From an uncultured Prevotella sp. (GTDB lineage: Bacteria; Bacteroidota; Bacteroidia; Bacteroidales; Bacteroidaceae), in assembly GCA_946186115.1 (NCBI GenBank), contig CAMHLV010000004.1:1-64000 (forward strand): 64,000 nt of DNA, given 5' to 3'. Shown piece by piece: positions 35,730 through 45,616 of the stretch. Position 1 is the first letter of the stretch. Each line of letters begins with the position of its first letter. The notes beneath the pieces were generated by a model. That model did not search any database and had not been told where the DNA came from. It saw only the letters and a list, made by a program, of their open reading frames with translations. The position numbers and the translations under genes are program-made.

Positions 35730-38189
35730 ATGAAGAAAAAACTACTTAGAAGAATGGGTGCCACAATGTTGATGGCATTTGCTATGATGTCAGCATCAGC
35801 AACAGACATCCATGTAGCTACCACAGGTAGTGACACTAATGCAGGTACGGAGGGAGCTCCACTGCAAACCATCCAAAAGGCGCTGGAACTGGTAAAGGCT
35901 GGAGACCGCATCCTCATCCATGAGGGCACATACTATATCACCAAACGCCTGAAGATTCCCGAGTTGCCTACAACTCCTGACATGCGCTGCGAGATGCGCT
36001 CATGGCCTGACGATGCTGTTGGAAAGGTGATTATCGACGGTTCGAATATGTCTGCCTCATCGGAAATCGAGTTCAAGCAGTCACGCTGTATCTATGTCAA
36101 TCACCTGGCTAACTACTGGACCTTCTACGGACTGGTATTGCAGAACGCTTTGGACAATGGTATGAAGATGGAGGGCTCGTACAACATCGTGGAGCGTTGT
36201 ACTTTCCGCTGGAACAATGATACCGGTCTGCAACTTGGTATGTTCAAGGATTTCAGCATCGAGGAAACCAAGTCGTTCCCCATCAGCGGACAGCCTGAGT
36301 TCAATCCCGATTACAGCTACTGTCGAGGCAACAAGATCATCAACTGCGACGCCTACGAGAATGCAGACCTGAAGTCATACAGTGGCAGTGATGATGGCGG
36401 TGATGCCGACGGCTTCGCATGCAAGTTGTTCCCAGGCCCCGGAACAGAGTTCCACGGATGTCGCGCCTGGACAAACTCCGACGACAACTGGGACCTCTAT
36501 ATGGTTTATCATCCCGTTGTTATCGACCACTGCTGGGCTTACCATGCAGGATATACCAAAGACGGCAAAGAGGGTAAGAATGGTAATGGCTTCAAACTGG
36601 GTGGCGGCGGCAGTGCCGGTGGTGCAGCCTTCGACCAGTCAGTAGGTGCCCATGTCGTGACCAACTGCGTAGCTTTCAACAACCTGCATAAAGGCTTCGA
36701 CCAAAATAATGCCTACGAGGGTATGTATATCTTCAACTGTGTAGCTTGGGGCAATGAGTACAACTACCGTTTCCCCACAGAGTTCAAGTATGGCTTTATG
36801 GATATCCACAACTGTGCAGGTTGGGGTGCCACGGCACAGAAGAGCGGCGTTAATGTTGGTAACCATGAGTTCCTTTCGCCCGATAAGGAAAACTATCAGG
36901 ATCCTACAGCAGGAACGACCTATAACTCATGGACAACCATCGATGGCTGTAATCCCATCAAAGAAGGCTATAAGGACGGCAAGACTCAGATAGTGACTCA
37001 AGACCACTCCGGTGAGTTCCTGTCACTGAGTGTTGCCGACTTCATGGCCGATCGCGAGGCCGACGGCTCGCTGCCTAACAACAATTTTGCCAAGCTGAAG
37101 CCCGGCAGCATCTTCAAGGATATGGGTATGCCTGTCATCGGCTATACCCCGACACGTAAGATGACCGAGGCAGAGTGTGCCGCAGCTGGTCTGGAATACA
37201 TCACAGCCGACGATATCTATATCCCCTACAACGATGCTGCTCCCGATTTTGGTGCCTTCGAGCTGGACGGAGAGCCCTATCCGTTTGTCATCCCCGAGAA
37301 GATTGAGTTGAAGTGTGCTACGGCTAACTCATCGCAGGAAATTGTTGAGGGCCAGCCCATCGCCGACATCGTCTTTGAATGGAGTGACGCAGGTACGTCG
37401 GCTGTTGTGGAGAACCTGTCAGAGGGACTTACATACAGCATCAGCGGACGCACGCTGACCATCAGCGGTACACCCCAGTCCCGCTGTACCTTTAAGGTCA
37501 CGGTTGAGGGCAGTGCCGAGGGTGTGAAGCCTGTCACCACTACAGGTATCATCACGCTTGTGAAACCCTTCAAGGTGCTCACTGGCGACTGGTACAAGTT
37601 CCAGGATGCCTACGATGCATTGCCTGCCGACCTCCAGGGCGTGATAGAACTGGTACAGGGCGACAACTCAGATGCTACCAAGGCAGCCACCACCATCGAC
37701 CCAACCAAGGCAGAGGACGGTGCCCAGAATGCCGGCTACAGTGTCGGTGCCGTATGTCTGGGAATGAGCAATGGCGGCATCAAGCTGAACCTCAGCCAAG
37801 GAGTGCTTAAGCTGATGATGAACGTGTTCTTCACTGGTGGACGTACCTTCCAGATTTCCTATACACTCTCTGACGGCACTTCTAAGAGTGTGAAGACATC
37901 GAGTTACAAGAAGGGTGCCTACATGATGGACATCCTCGACCTTGCTGGTTTGACAAGCGACGACGACCGTGTCAAAGTGCGCACCATCACTTTCGCACAG
38001 AGTGGTGCCAACGGTGGAGCCCGCATCTATGATATGTATGTCAGCGTTCCTGATAATTCTGCTACTGGCATTACGAGTGTAAAGACTGCAAATACTGACT
38101 CTCGTACCATTAAGATGATGGATAACGGACGCATCATCATTCTGAAGAATGGCGTACGCTATAATGCTCAGGGACAAATCATCAAGTAA
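35730..38189 (+). CDS. PL9-type pectate lyase, second copy
   Basis: An 819-residue secreted protein. The signal peptide is followed directly by the PL9 beta-helix (about 25-510), with HVATTGSDTNAGTEGAPL, DNGMKMEGSYNIVERC, NNDTGLQLG, GDADGFACK, TNSDDNWD and KNGNGFK (Lys289, candidate catalytic base). An Ig-like domain (about 530-610) and a beta-sandwich module (to about 770) follow. The protein ends in a short tail, NGRIIILKNGVRYNAQGQ, of a kind seen on many Prevotella secreted proteins. It starts 33 bp after the PL1 gene and ends 12 bp before the next lyase. Confidence 0.87.
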   Translation: MKKKLLRRMGATMLMAFAMMSASATDIHVATTGSDTNAGTEGAPLQTIQKALELVKAGDRILIHEGTYYITKRLKIPELPTTPDMRCEMRSWPDDAVGKVIIDGSNMSASSEIEFKQSRCIYVNHLANYWTFYGLVLQNALDNGMKMEGSYNIVERCTFRWNNDTGLQLGMFKDFSIEETKSFPISGQPEFNPDYSYCRGNKIINCDAYENADLKSYSGSDDGGDADGFACKLFPGPGTEFHGCRAWTNSDDNWDLYMVYHPVVIDHCWAYHAGYTKDGKEGKNGNGFKLGGGGSAGGAAFDQSVGAHVVTNCVAFNNLHKGFDQNNAYEGMYIFNCVAWGNEYNYRFPTEFKYGFMDIHNCAGWGATAQKSGVNVGNHEFLSPDKENYQDPTAGTTYNSWTTIDGCNPIKEGYKDGKTQIVTQDHSGEFLSLSVADFMADREADGSLPNNNFAKLKPGSIFKDMGMPVIGYTPTRKMTEAECAAAGLEYITADDIYIPYNDAAPDFGAFELDGEPYPFVIPEKIELKCATANSSQEIVEGQPIADIVFEWSDAGTSAVVENLSEGLTYSISGRTLTISGTPQSRCTFKVTVEGSAEGVKPVTTTGIITLVKPFKVLTGDWYKFQDAYDALPADLQGVIELVQGDNSDATKAATTIDPTKAEDGAQNAGYSVGAVCLGMSNGGIKLNLSQGVLKLMMNVFFTGGRTFQISYTLSDGTSKSVKTSSYKKGAYMMDILDLAGLTSDDDRVKVRTITFAQSGANGGARIYDMYVSVPDNSATGITSVKTANTDSRTIKMMDNGRIIILKNGVRYNAQGQIIK

Positions 38190-38201
38190 GCCACAACATT
38201 T

Positions 38202-40268
38202 ATGAAGAAAATCATATCCTGTATCTCACTGCTGCTCTGCACCCTTATGGTGCAGGCAGCCGATTTGTCAGAGAATTTTAGTTCTCTGGCTAAGGGGAAA
38301 TATGGCAGCAACAGCGAGCAGACCGTTACCCTTCCTTCCGGAGACTGGACTGCTCTGAAGATGGAACTGAAGGAGAGCAGTGGCGAGAAGCGGTTTACAT
38401 TCTCCAGCGGTTCGTCGTCATATCTCATCACACCGGCTGTTGACGACCCTGGAAAGATTTCCGTTGACTGGGGTTCTGGCGGCAGTACTAAACTGACCAT
38501 CAGCTATTCTGTCGATGGCGGTGCATGGCAGCAGCTTGATGAGGTTTCCTCTGGCGGTTCTGGTGCACGATCGTATGGCGGCAAGACGGAACTCGATGGA
38601 CAGACAAATGTCCGTTTCCGCTTTGTTGGTAATAACAGCAATGTCTATGTGACGAAGGTTGTCATCAAGTCGGCAAACGTTGTTCCTGTCGATCCTGACG
38701 ACCCCACCTATATTACAGAAGGCGTATGGGTACCCACCAAGCCTTTCCCTGCAGCCAAGCAGACCTACTATATCTCACCAGAAGGCAACGATGCTACGGG
38801 CGACGGCTCAGAGGCCAACCCCTGGTATAACATTGCCGTTGCCTATGCTGCGGCCACTGCCGGCGACCACATTGTCTGCAAGGGCGGTACGTACAAGATA
38901 AGCAAGTATGGTTCTGACGGCAAACTTGTGGTGAGAATGAACAAGAAGAACACTGCCGACCAACCTATCGTTATCCGTTGTGCCGATGGCGAGAAACCCG
39001 TCTTCGACTTTGAGCAGATGTTGCTTGATTTCAACGGCGACAGGTCTAAAGTGAAAGGAGATATGCGTGGTATTATGCTGACTGGTGACTACCATATCAT
39101 CTTTGGAATCCATATCAAGCATGCTGGCGACAACGGAATGAAAGTCGAAGGAAGCCACAACCGCATTGAACGTTGTGAGTTCTCATATAACTTAGACACT
39201 GGCTTGCAGTTAGGCTTCGGCCATCATTTCAGCGATACTGGTTTCGGTTCTAGCAATGATGGCAGCTACTGCTCCTACAACGACATCATCGACTGCGATT
39301 CACACCATAACTGCGACTACGATGCCAATTACGGAAGTGATGCCGACGGCTTTGCCTGCAAGATGCACAACGGCATAGGCAACCGCTTCATCCGTTGCAG
39401 AGCCTGGCATAACAGCGACGATGCGTGGGATCTTTACGAGACCGACTTCGATGTCATCCTGGCAGAGTGCTGGGCTTGGGAGTCGGGTAAGTCGGATGAC
39501 CACAAATGGGTGCTTGATTATTTCACCTATCAGCAGGGCTTCTCGGGCAATGGCAATGGCATCAAGCTTGGAGGCAACGGAGAAGGCGGCAACTCACAGG
39601 GTATTCATTATGCCTTCAACTGTATTGCCTTTGGCTGTAACAGCAGTTCTTCTGTGAAGGGCTTCGACTGCAACAGCCACCATGGCGGCCATGTGCTGGT
39701 GGGCTGTCTGGCTTTCAACAACAGCTACGACTATATGTTTGAGAGCAGCGGTTCCGATGCCAATACCAAGTATTATAATAATGTATGTCTGGGCAAGCAG
39801 GAAATCTGTGTCGGTTATGACGACTACAATGCCTTGGCATCTCCCATGTCGAAGCAGGGATGGACTAACCATCTGGTGACGGGAGTATCCTACGACAACT
39901 ATATCTCTCTGGACGAAAGCGAAGCCCTGCTGTCGCGTGATATCTACGGTGGCATGCCGCGCCGCTTCGCCCGCCTCACTGCCGACCCGGAGAATCCGAT
40001 GATTGATGCCGGCAATGACGCCCTCGACAATGTCAATGGTGTATGGCAGCAGCTGGTTGAGGAGTTCCCGTTCCTGCAGCGCACCGTTACCGGAGCAGCC
40101 CGCGACCTCGGCCCCTACGAGCGCCCCAGCTCATCGCCGACCGCCATCGATGTGGTCAACGGTTCCACCGTTGACTCATCCCCCTCACGCAAATACCTCC
40201 ACAACGGCCGCCTCATCATCGAACATGACGGTCAGCGCTATAATTCCATCGGTATCAGACTACAATGA
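38202..40268 (+). CDS. PL9-type pectate lyase, third copy, with N-terminal binding-like module
   Basis: A 688-residue secreted protein with a signal peptide ending near MVQAA. Residues about 22-165 form a beta-sandwich module similar to those of the first lyase in the operon. The PL9 helix (about 185-640) has YYISPEGNDATGDGSEANPW, DNGMKVEGSHNRIERC, NLDTGLQLG, GSDADGFACK, HNSDDAWDLY and GNGNGIK (Lys455; Ile replaces the Phe found in the other copies). The tail is NGRLIIEHDGQRYNSIG. Its stop overlaps the CE8 start by four bases (ATGA), so the two are translationally coupled. Confidence 0.86.
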   Translation: MKKIISCISLLLCTLMVQAADLSENFSSLAKGKYGSNSEQTVTLPSGDWTALKMELKESSGEKRFTFSSGSSSYLITPAVDDPGKISVDWGSGGSTKLTISYSVDGGAWQQLDEVSSGGSGARSYGGKTELDGQTNVRFRFVGNNSNVYVTKVVIKSANVVPVDPDDPTYITEGVWVPTKPFPAAKQTYYISPEGNDATGDGSEANPWYNIAVAYAAATAGDHIVCKGGTYKISKYGSDGKLVVRMNKKNTADQPIVIRCADGEKPVFDFEQMLLDFNGDRSKVKGDMRGIMLTGDYHIIFGIHIKHAGDNGMKVEGSHNRIERCEFSYNLDTGLQLGFGHHFSDTGFGSSNDGSYCSYNDIIDCDSHHNCDYDANYGSDADGFACKMHNGIGNRFIRCRAWHNSDDAWDLYETDFDVILAECWAWESGKSDDHKWVLDYFTYQQGFSGNGNGIKLGGNGEGGNSQGIHYAFNCIAFGCNSSSSVKGFDCNSHHGGHVLVGCLAFNNSYDYMFESSGSDANTKYYNNVCLGKQEICVGYDDYNALASPMSKQGWTNHLVTGVSYDNYISLDESEALLSRDIYGGMPRRFARLTADPENPMIDAGNDALDNVNGVWQQLVEEFPFLQRTVTGAARDLGPYERPSSSPTAIDVVNGSTVDSSPSRKYLHNGRLIIEHDGQRYNSIGIRLQ

Positions 40269-42565
40269 AAATCATTCGAATAAATATTGCTGCCGTGATA
40301 GCCTCAGTGGCTGTCATGGCAGCATACGCTCAGACGGCCGATAACACTTCCGTCACCGTAGGTTGGGAGCTAAACTCCGGTACCATAAGCGAGGCTCCTG
40401 CATACACTCCCGAGTCCGCCAGCCAATTTATCGACAAGACAGAGATATTACCTGCCGGCGGTATAGGTACACCAGTGGCCAAGACCTCTGATGTCGATGG
40501 CATTACCCAGACCATGTTCCCTGTGTCCTCTAAGACCTCGTCGGCCTCTGATAACAATGCTGTTAGTTTTGTGGTGACGCTCAAGGACGGCATAGCATTC
40601 ACTCCAACGCGTCTCAGTTTCAAGGCCTTCAGATGGAAAACCGACAAGGGTAACTTCGACGTTACCTGGTTTTGCGACAGTGAGCGCAAGGGACTGGCAT
40701 CGGGATTGCGTCCTAATCGTGGCGCAGGCAGCGGAGCCAGCACGGTATCTGAATATAGTTACGACCTCAGCGGCACGTCAGCAAGCGAACATCAGTTTGG
40801 CTTCAGCGTCAATATATACAACTTTGACGTGGCAGCCGACAAAGGCCTCTCGCTGGGCGATATAGTCATCGAGGGAACACTCAATGGTACTGTCGGCCAG
40901 CAACTCACCTACACGCTCTCTGTATCGGTGTCTCCCGACGGAGCCGGCACGGTGACAGTCTCGCCAGAGGGACCAGCCTACAATAGCGGTCAACTGGTGA
41001 CGCTCACCCAGCAGCCTGCCGACGGCTATATATTTACAGGATGGAAAACGCCTTCGGGCAAGACGCTTTCTACTGCTTCCACCTATCAGTTTAATATCAA
41101 AGGCAACGCAGAGCTCATCGCCTCCTATGTCACAGAGCAGAGCCTGATGGTCAACGACTACATCATTGTCGGTTCTCTTGACGAGCTGCGTGCAGCCATC
41201 CGTCAGGTAAACGAGGAGAACAGTGGCCTGCGCCGCTTCATATTCCTTAAGAACGGTGTATATGACTATGGAATCTACAACAATCCGGAGTCGGGGGCTG
41301 ACCCCTATGGCCGCGACACTATCAAGGCTGATAACATCTCACTGATAGGACAGAGCACAGAGGGAGTGACCATACAGATCACACCGAAGCAGGCCAGTGT
41401 AAGTCGCACATCGCCTCTCGTAATCACCGGTACGGGAATGTATTTGCAGGACTTTACCCTTCAGAACAACTTCAACTATGGTGGTGACGACGGTCAGGCA
41501 GCAGCACTGATGGACAAGGGACACCATACCATTGGCAAGAACATGCGACTGATATCTAAGCAGGATACCTACTATTCGAATACAGACTACGGACAGTTGT
41601 ATTTCGAGACATCCGAGTTTCAGGGTACGGTTGACTTCATCTGCGGCCGAGGCGATGCTTTCTTCAATAAATGCCGCCTGTTGTGTGTCAACCGCAAACC
41701 AACACAGGGAGATTACAAGGGCGATGACCATATTGCTGCCCCTTACACCATCGGCGAGGAATACAATACTGCCGGTGGCCACGGATACATCTTTATGGAT
41801 TGTTATGTTGACTGCAAGGCACAGAAGTGGGACTTCGGCCGTGGTTGGCGCGGTTGGCCAAAAGCGGCGTTCCTCAATACTACTCTCTCTGAGGATGCCG
41901 CAAAGCGCATAGGCAACGATCAGACCAGCGGCAAGCCTGCCGACGGATATGCCGTCACCAAGCCCATTGACTATACGCTGCGAGTAGGTACCAAGGGTAT
42001 CCAGACCAGTAGCGACAGCCACTATCTGCAGTTCTATGAGTACAATACTATCGACGAGCAGGGTAATGTGGTTTCGCCTGAGAGCAATATACTGGAGTTC
42101 ACCGCCAGCGACAAGGCATCTTACGAGACTATCCTGAAGCAGTCGGAGACCGACCGTTTCCAGCTTCGCAATGTATATCCCGACTGGCAGCCTGACGAAG
42201 ACTGCCGCCAGGTGACCGTTTCCTCATGCCAACTCGATGGCACCACTCTGTCGTGGACAACGAGCCAGACTCCCAAGGCCATACTGATAGAGCGCAATGG
42301 CGAACTTGTCGCCATAGTTGATGGCACTACCTCCAGCTATGCCCTGTCTGGCGCCTCTGACGGCATCACCGTCCGTGCTGCCAACAGCATGGGAGGCTTC
42401 GGCGAGCCCGCGGCCATCGGCACCTCCACCGCCATTAGTGAGGTCAACGGTTCCGCCGTTGACGCTTCCCCCTCATCCCTTACCCGTAAATACATAGCCA
42501 ACGGCCGCATCATCATCGAGAAGGACGGCCTGCGCTATACCCCTCTCGGGCAGCAAACTCATTAA
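40265..42565 (+). CDS. CE8 pectin methylesterase with N-terminal modules
   Basis: A 766-residue secreted esterase. After the signal peptide come a beta-sandwich module (about 22-215), a List-Bact/InlB-type repeat domain (VSVSPDGAGTVTVSPEGPAY, about 218-290) and the CE8 beta-helix (about 300-640). Catalytic residues are visible: Asp434 in SKQDTYYSN and Asp457 in GTVDFICGRGDAFF, and the FGRGWRGW word stands where LGRPW is usual. It removes methyl esters from homogalacturonan, which prepares it for pectate lyases. The C-terminal tail is NGRIIIEKDGLRYTPLG, matching those of neighbouring lyases. Overlaps the previous gene by 4 bp; the next starts 12 bp later. Confidence 0.9.
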   Translation: MKIIRINIAAVIASVAVMAAYAQTADNTSVTVGWELNSGTISEAPAYTPESASQFIDKTEILPAGGIGTPVAKTSDVDGITQTMFPVSSKTSSASDNNAVSFVVTLKDGIAFTPTRLSFKAFRWKTDKGNFDVTWFCDSERKGLASGLRPNRGAGSGASTVSEYSYDLSGTSASEHQFGFSVNIYNFDVAADKGLSLGDIVIEGTLNGTVGQQLTYTLSVSVSPDGAGTVTVSPEGPAYNSGQLVTLTQQPADGYIFTGWKTPSGKTLSTASTYQFNIKGNAELIASYVTEQSLMVNDYIIVGSLDELRAAIRQVNEENSGLRRFIFLKNGVYDYGIYNNPESGADPYGRDTIKADNISLIGQSTEGVTIQITPKQASVSRTSPLVITGTGMYLQDFTLQNNFNYGGDDGQAAALMDKGHHTIGKNMRLISKQDTYYSNTDYGQLYFETSEFQGTVDFICGRGDAFFNKCRLLCVNRKPTQGDYKGDDHIAAPYTIGEEYNTAGGHGYIFMDCYVDCKAQKWDFGRGWRGWPKAAFLNTTLSEDAAKRIGNDQTSGKPADGYAVTKPIDYTLRVGTKGIQTSSDSHYLQFYEYNTIDEQGNVVSPESNILEFTASDKASYETILKQSETDRFQLRNVYPDWQPDEDCRQVTVSSCQLDGTTLSWTTSQTPKAILIERNGELVAIVDGTTSSYALSGASDGITVRAANSMGGFGEPAAIGTSTAISEVNGSAVDASPSSLTRKYIANGRIIIEKDGLRYTPLGQQTH

Positions 42566-42577
42566 TCACGTACGACA

Positions 42578-44800
42578 ATGAAAAAACTAAATATTGTCTT
42601 GGCTTTCGTTGCCGCGTTGCTGTCAGCACACACGGCATCGGCCCGCCAGTTGTATATTGCGCCGGGTGACGATGTCAAGACGACTATTGAGAGTCTGATG
42701 GCTGGCGACACCCTGTGGGTGCAGTCAGGCACATACAACGTCAGCGACCTCATCAACGTGAGACACTCCGGTTCGCGCCATCATCGCATCTGCGTCTTCG
42801 GATACGAGGAGGGTAGGGCAGTACTCGACTTCAGTAGCCAGCCACATACTGGCGACGACTATGCCGGCCAGTTTCGTGGAGTGCTGATGAATCCATTTGC
42901 CGACTACTGGTATTGGCGCGACATTGACTTCACCCATGCCGCCGACAATGGTATGAAACTTGAGGCCAGCTATTGTGTCATCGAACGCTGCAACTTCTAT
43001 CGTAATGGCGATACCGGTCTGCAACTGGGATTCGACAAAGACGGCAATGGCGGCAACAACCGCAACCCCAAATTCCTCTTTGGTCGTTATAACCAGATTA
43101 TCAACTGCGACTCGTATTACAACTACGACGTGCAGGATAATGGAGGTAATGCCGATGGTTTCGCCAACAAGCTCTATCCCGGACCGGGCAACGAGTGGCA
43201 CGGCGACCGATGCTGGGGAAACTCCGACGACGGATGGGATCTCTACTATGCTGCATATCCCTGTCTGATAGAAAACTGCTGGGCCATCTGGAACGGATAT
43301 CTCGAGGATGGCAGCATCGGCAAGAATGGCAATGGCTTCAAGCAGGGCGGCAACAAGCAGGGCGGTGGTTCCTACGGCGCTCACATCTTCCTCAACGATG
43401 TGGCAGCCTACAACCTCTACCACGGTTTCGACCAGAACAATCACAATGAGGGCAACTGGATAATCAATTGCACAGCCTTTGCCAATAAGCAGGTCAATTT
43501 CCGCTTCAACTGCAAGGTTGAACTACTGGGCAATACCGTGTTCCACCTGCGCAACTGCCTCGGATTCCGCCCTGGCGAGTCCAATCACCGCTTCTATATC
43601 ACTCCCGACTCCAAGTACACCAACTGGCAGGATATCCTCGGCACGTCGCCCAACTACAATCAGGAGAAAGGCACTAACCCCGAGACGGGAGAACCATATA
43701 ATAGCATCTCAAGTGCCAACTGGCCCGACTACGACGACCAGTTTGAGGACATCTCTTTGGAGACAGCCATCAGTGCACGTCAGCCCAATGGCGAGCTGCC
43801 GCTGCGTTTTGCAAGACCTAAGGTTGGCTCTATTTTCGAAGACAAGGGTATGCCTATCGAGAATTTCGTGTGCTCTGACATTTTCCAGGAGCAGTATAAA
43901 CTGGCCGGACAGTGGCTCGACGACTATTCTACTACCGTCACACTTCCATACAGCGGCTCTGCTCCCGACTATGGAGCCTACGAGGCAGGATGGGAGCGCC
44001 CGGCCTATGATGCCGAGACGCTATTGTCTGAGAACGACGGCACCCTCTTCGACGCTGCTGAGGTGACCACGGTCGATGGCAATGACTACATCGTTGAGCC
44101 GCTCATCGATGACTACCTGTTCCAGGATGCCACGCTTCCTGCCGATGTTACGGCATATCTCACCGATATGTCGTCGGCCAATCAGCTGCTGCCTACGTAC
44201 TATGGCAAGAATGGCACCTGTCCCACCAAGATTGGCGCACTCTATGGCGGCGGCACCATGGGTGCCTGCAAGTTGGCCAAGAGCAGTGGCTATATCGAAC
44301 TGACGCTGCCCTCGCTCAGTGTGCTGCGCAGTTTTCTCTATGGTGGTGGCAAGTCATCTACTATAAAGGTGCAGTGGAAGCGTCAGGGCGACAGCAGTTG
44401 GACCGATGGCGAGACATTCACCTTCGACCAGCGCATGATGGCCATCGACTTCACCCACTATGGTGTGCCCCAGAGCGTTAAGCCTGTTGTGGTTCGCATC
44501 AACAGCACCGGCTCCAACGATGTCTATATGACAAATCTTGTGGCATCAGGATTCAAGGAATATTCTGGGCAGACAACTGGCATTCGCCCGTTGCAGGCTG
44601 ACATGCAGGCAACTTCCAACGGCATTATCATCTATGGCGATGTCGCTTCCATCACTGTCTGCGATGCCTCCGGACGTCAGGTTGCACAGTCGGCACTGTC
44701 GCAGTTCTGCAACCTCTCATCCCTCGGTCGCGGTGTCTATATGGTCAAGGCTCTTATGAAGGATGGCTCCACCGTAGGCACCAAAGTGCTTAGGCGATAA
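42578..44800 (+). CDS. PL9-type pectate lyase, fourth copy
   Basis: A 740-residue secreted protein; the signal peptide ends near HTASARQ. The PL9 beta-helix occupies about 22-480, with DNGMKLEASYCVIERC, RNGDTGLQLG, NADGFANK, GNSDDGWDLYY and KNGNGFK (Lys255, candidate base). A beta-sandwich module (about 500-660) follows. Unlike the two other PL9 copies with short tails, it ends in a classic type A sorting domain: SNGIIIYGDVASITVCDASG then GRGVYMVKALMKDGS. This suggests type IX export with surface attachment. Last gene of the pectin operon; convergent with cmk. Confidence 0.87.
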   Translation: MKKLNIVLAFVAALLSAHTASARQLYIAPGDDVKTTIESLMAGDTLWVQSGTYNVSDLINVRHSGSRHHRICVFGYEEGRAVLDFSSQPHTGDDYAGQFRGVLMNPFADYWYWRDIDFTHAADNGMKLEASYCVIERCNFYRNGDTGLQLGFDKDGNGGNNRNPKFLFGRYNQIINCDSYYNYDVQDNGGNADGFANKLYPGPGNEWHGDRCWGNSDDGWDLYYAAYPCLIENCWAIWNGYLEDGSIGKNGNGFKQGGNKQGGGSYGAHIFLNDVAAYNLYHGFDQNNHNEGNWIINCTAFANKQVNFRFNCKVELLGNTVFHLRNCLGFRPGESNHRFYITPDSKYTNWQDILGTSPNYNQEKGTNPETGEPYNSISSANWPDYDDQFEDISLETAISARQPNGELPLRFARPKVGSIFEDKGMPIENFVCSDIFQEQYKLAGQWLDDYSTTVTLPYSGSAPDYGAYEAGWERPAYDAETLLSENDGTLFDAAEVTTVDGNDYIVEPLIDDYLFQDATLPADVTAYLTDMSSANQLLPTYYGKNGTCPTKIGALYGGGTMGACKLAKSSGYIELTLPSLSVLRSFLYGGGKSSTIKVQWKRQGDSSWTDGETFTFDQRMMAIDFTHYGVPQSVKPVVVRINSTGSNDVYMTNLVASGFKEYSGQTTGIRPLQADMQATSNGIIIYGDVASITVCDASGRQVAQSALSQFCNLSSLGRGVYMVKALMKDGSTVGTKVLRR

Positions 44801-44826
44801 AAGCGCCTCCTGTAGGATACTGTATG

Positions 44827-45546
44827 TCATAGCACTCCGGCGTGCTTGTGGAACTGCTCAAGCAGCCACTCCTTCTGTTCGGCAATAGTCATATTGCTAT
44901 TGTCGAGCAGTAGGGCATCGTCGGCACGGCGCAGTGGAGATACGGCACGGTGTGAGTCGATGTAGTCGCGCTCCTCAACGTTCTTTAGGATATCGGCATA
45001 GTCGGCCTCCATGCCTTTTGCCTTCAGCTCGTCGTAGCGGCGCTGGGCACGCACCTCGGCAGAGGCAGTGACAAACACCTTCAGCTCGGCATTGGGGAAT
45101 ACCACGGTACCAATGTCGCGACCATCCATCACTACGCCGCCATCACGGCCCATTTCCTGTTGCTGGGCCACCATAGCCTCGCGCACAAAATCGAGTGTAG
45201 CAATCGGGCTGACATGATTTGAGACCTCCATAGTGCGGATGTCCTTCTCTACGAGTTCACCGTTCAGATAAGTGTCAGGGCGGCCGGTTTCAGGATTGAA
45301 CTTGAAAGAAATATGGATGTCGGGCATCTGACGGCGCAGTCCTTCCACGTCAATAGATGCCCCACCAATGGTCCCCGAGGGGGCTTCGTTAGTAAACAAC
45401 CCATTCCGCAGGGCATAGAGTGTGACCGAGCGGTACATAGCTCCTGTATCAACATATACATAGCCCACTTCGCGGGCCAGGTCCTTGGCCATGGTGCTCT
45501 TTCCGCACGAGCTGTGGCCATCAATAGCTATGGTTATCTTTTTCAT
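44827..45546 (-). CDS. cmk: Cytidylate kinase
   Basis: A 239-residue NMP kinase that turns CMP and dCMP into their diphosphates. Walker A is GHSSCGKST (10-18); [42 protein letters not shown] and [15 protein letters not shown] are family signatures. Residues about 54-63 are an extra loop from a GC-rich insert (45357-45386), placed after the first helices where family members are shorter. Convergent with the last lyase gene and downstream of porQ on the same strand, separated from it by a TTTTCG/TTATCG repeat tract. Confidence 0.95.
   Translation of the reverse strand: MKKITIAIDGHSSCGKSTMAKDLAREVGYVYVDTGAMYRSVTLYALRNGLFTNEAPSGTIGGASIDVEGLRRQMPDIHISFKFNPETGRPDTYLNGELVEKDIRTMEVSNHVSPIATLDFVREAMVAQQQEMGRDGGVVMDGRDIGTVVFPNAELKVFVTASAEVRAQRRYDELKAKGMEADYADILKNVEERDYIDSHRAVSPLRRADDALLLDNSNMTIAEQKEWLLEQFHKHAGVL
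45357..45386. repeat. GC-rich insert in cmk related to the ispH insert
   Basis: On the plus strand it starts GCCCCACCAATGG and ends GAGGGGGCTTC; the ispH insert has GCCTCCCCCAATGG and GAGGGGGCTCC. cmk is on the minus strand, so relative to the gene the insert is reversed. Both keep the frame. Confidence 0.65.
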
Positions 45547-45551
45547 GATTA

Positions 45552-45616
45552 GTTATCGTTTTCGTTTTCGTTTTTCGTTTTCATTTTTCGTTTTCGTTAT
45601 CGTTATCGTTTTCGTT
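45552..45616. repeat. TTTTCG/TTATCG hexamer tract between cmk and porQ
   Basis: About ten units, mostly 6 bp (TTTTCG, TTATCG) with some 7-bp variants. The edge of the tract supplies the porQ stop codon. The complementary motif (CGAAAA, CGATAA) recurs at 47371-47436 and 48453-48520. Confidence 0.75.

Noticed and set aside
30833..44800. A classic polysaccharide utilisation locus
   Set aside because: No SusC, SusD or regulator gene is found in or next to the operon in this window.
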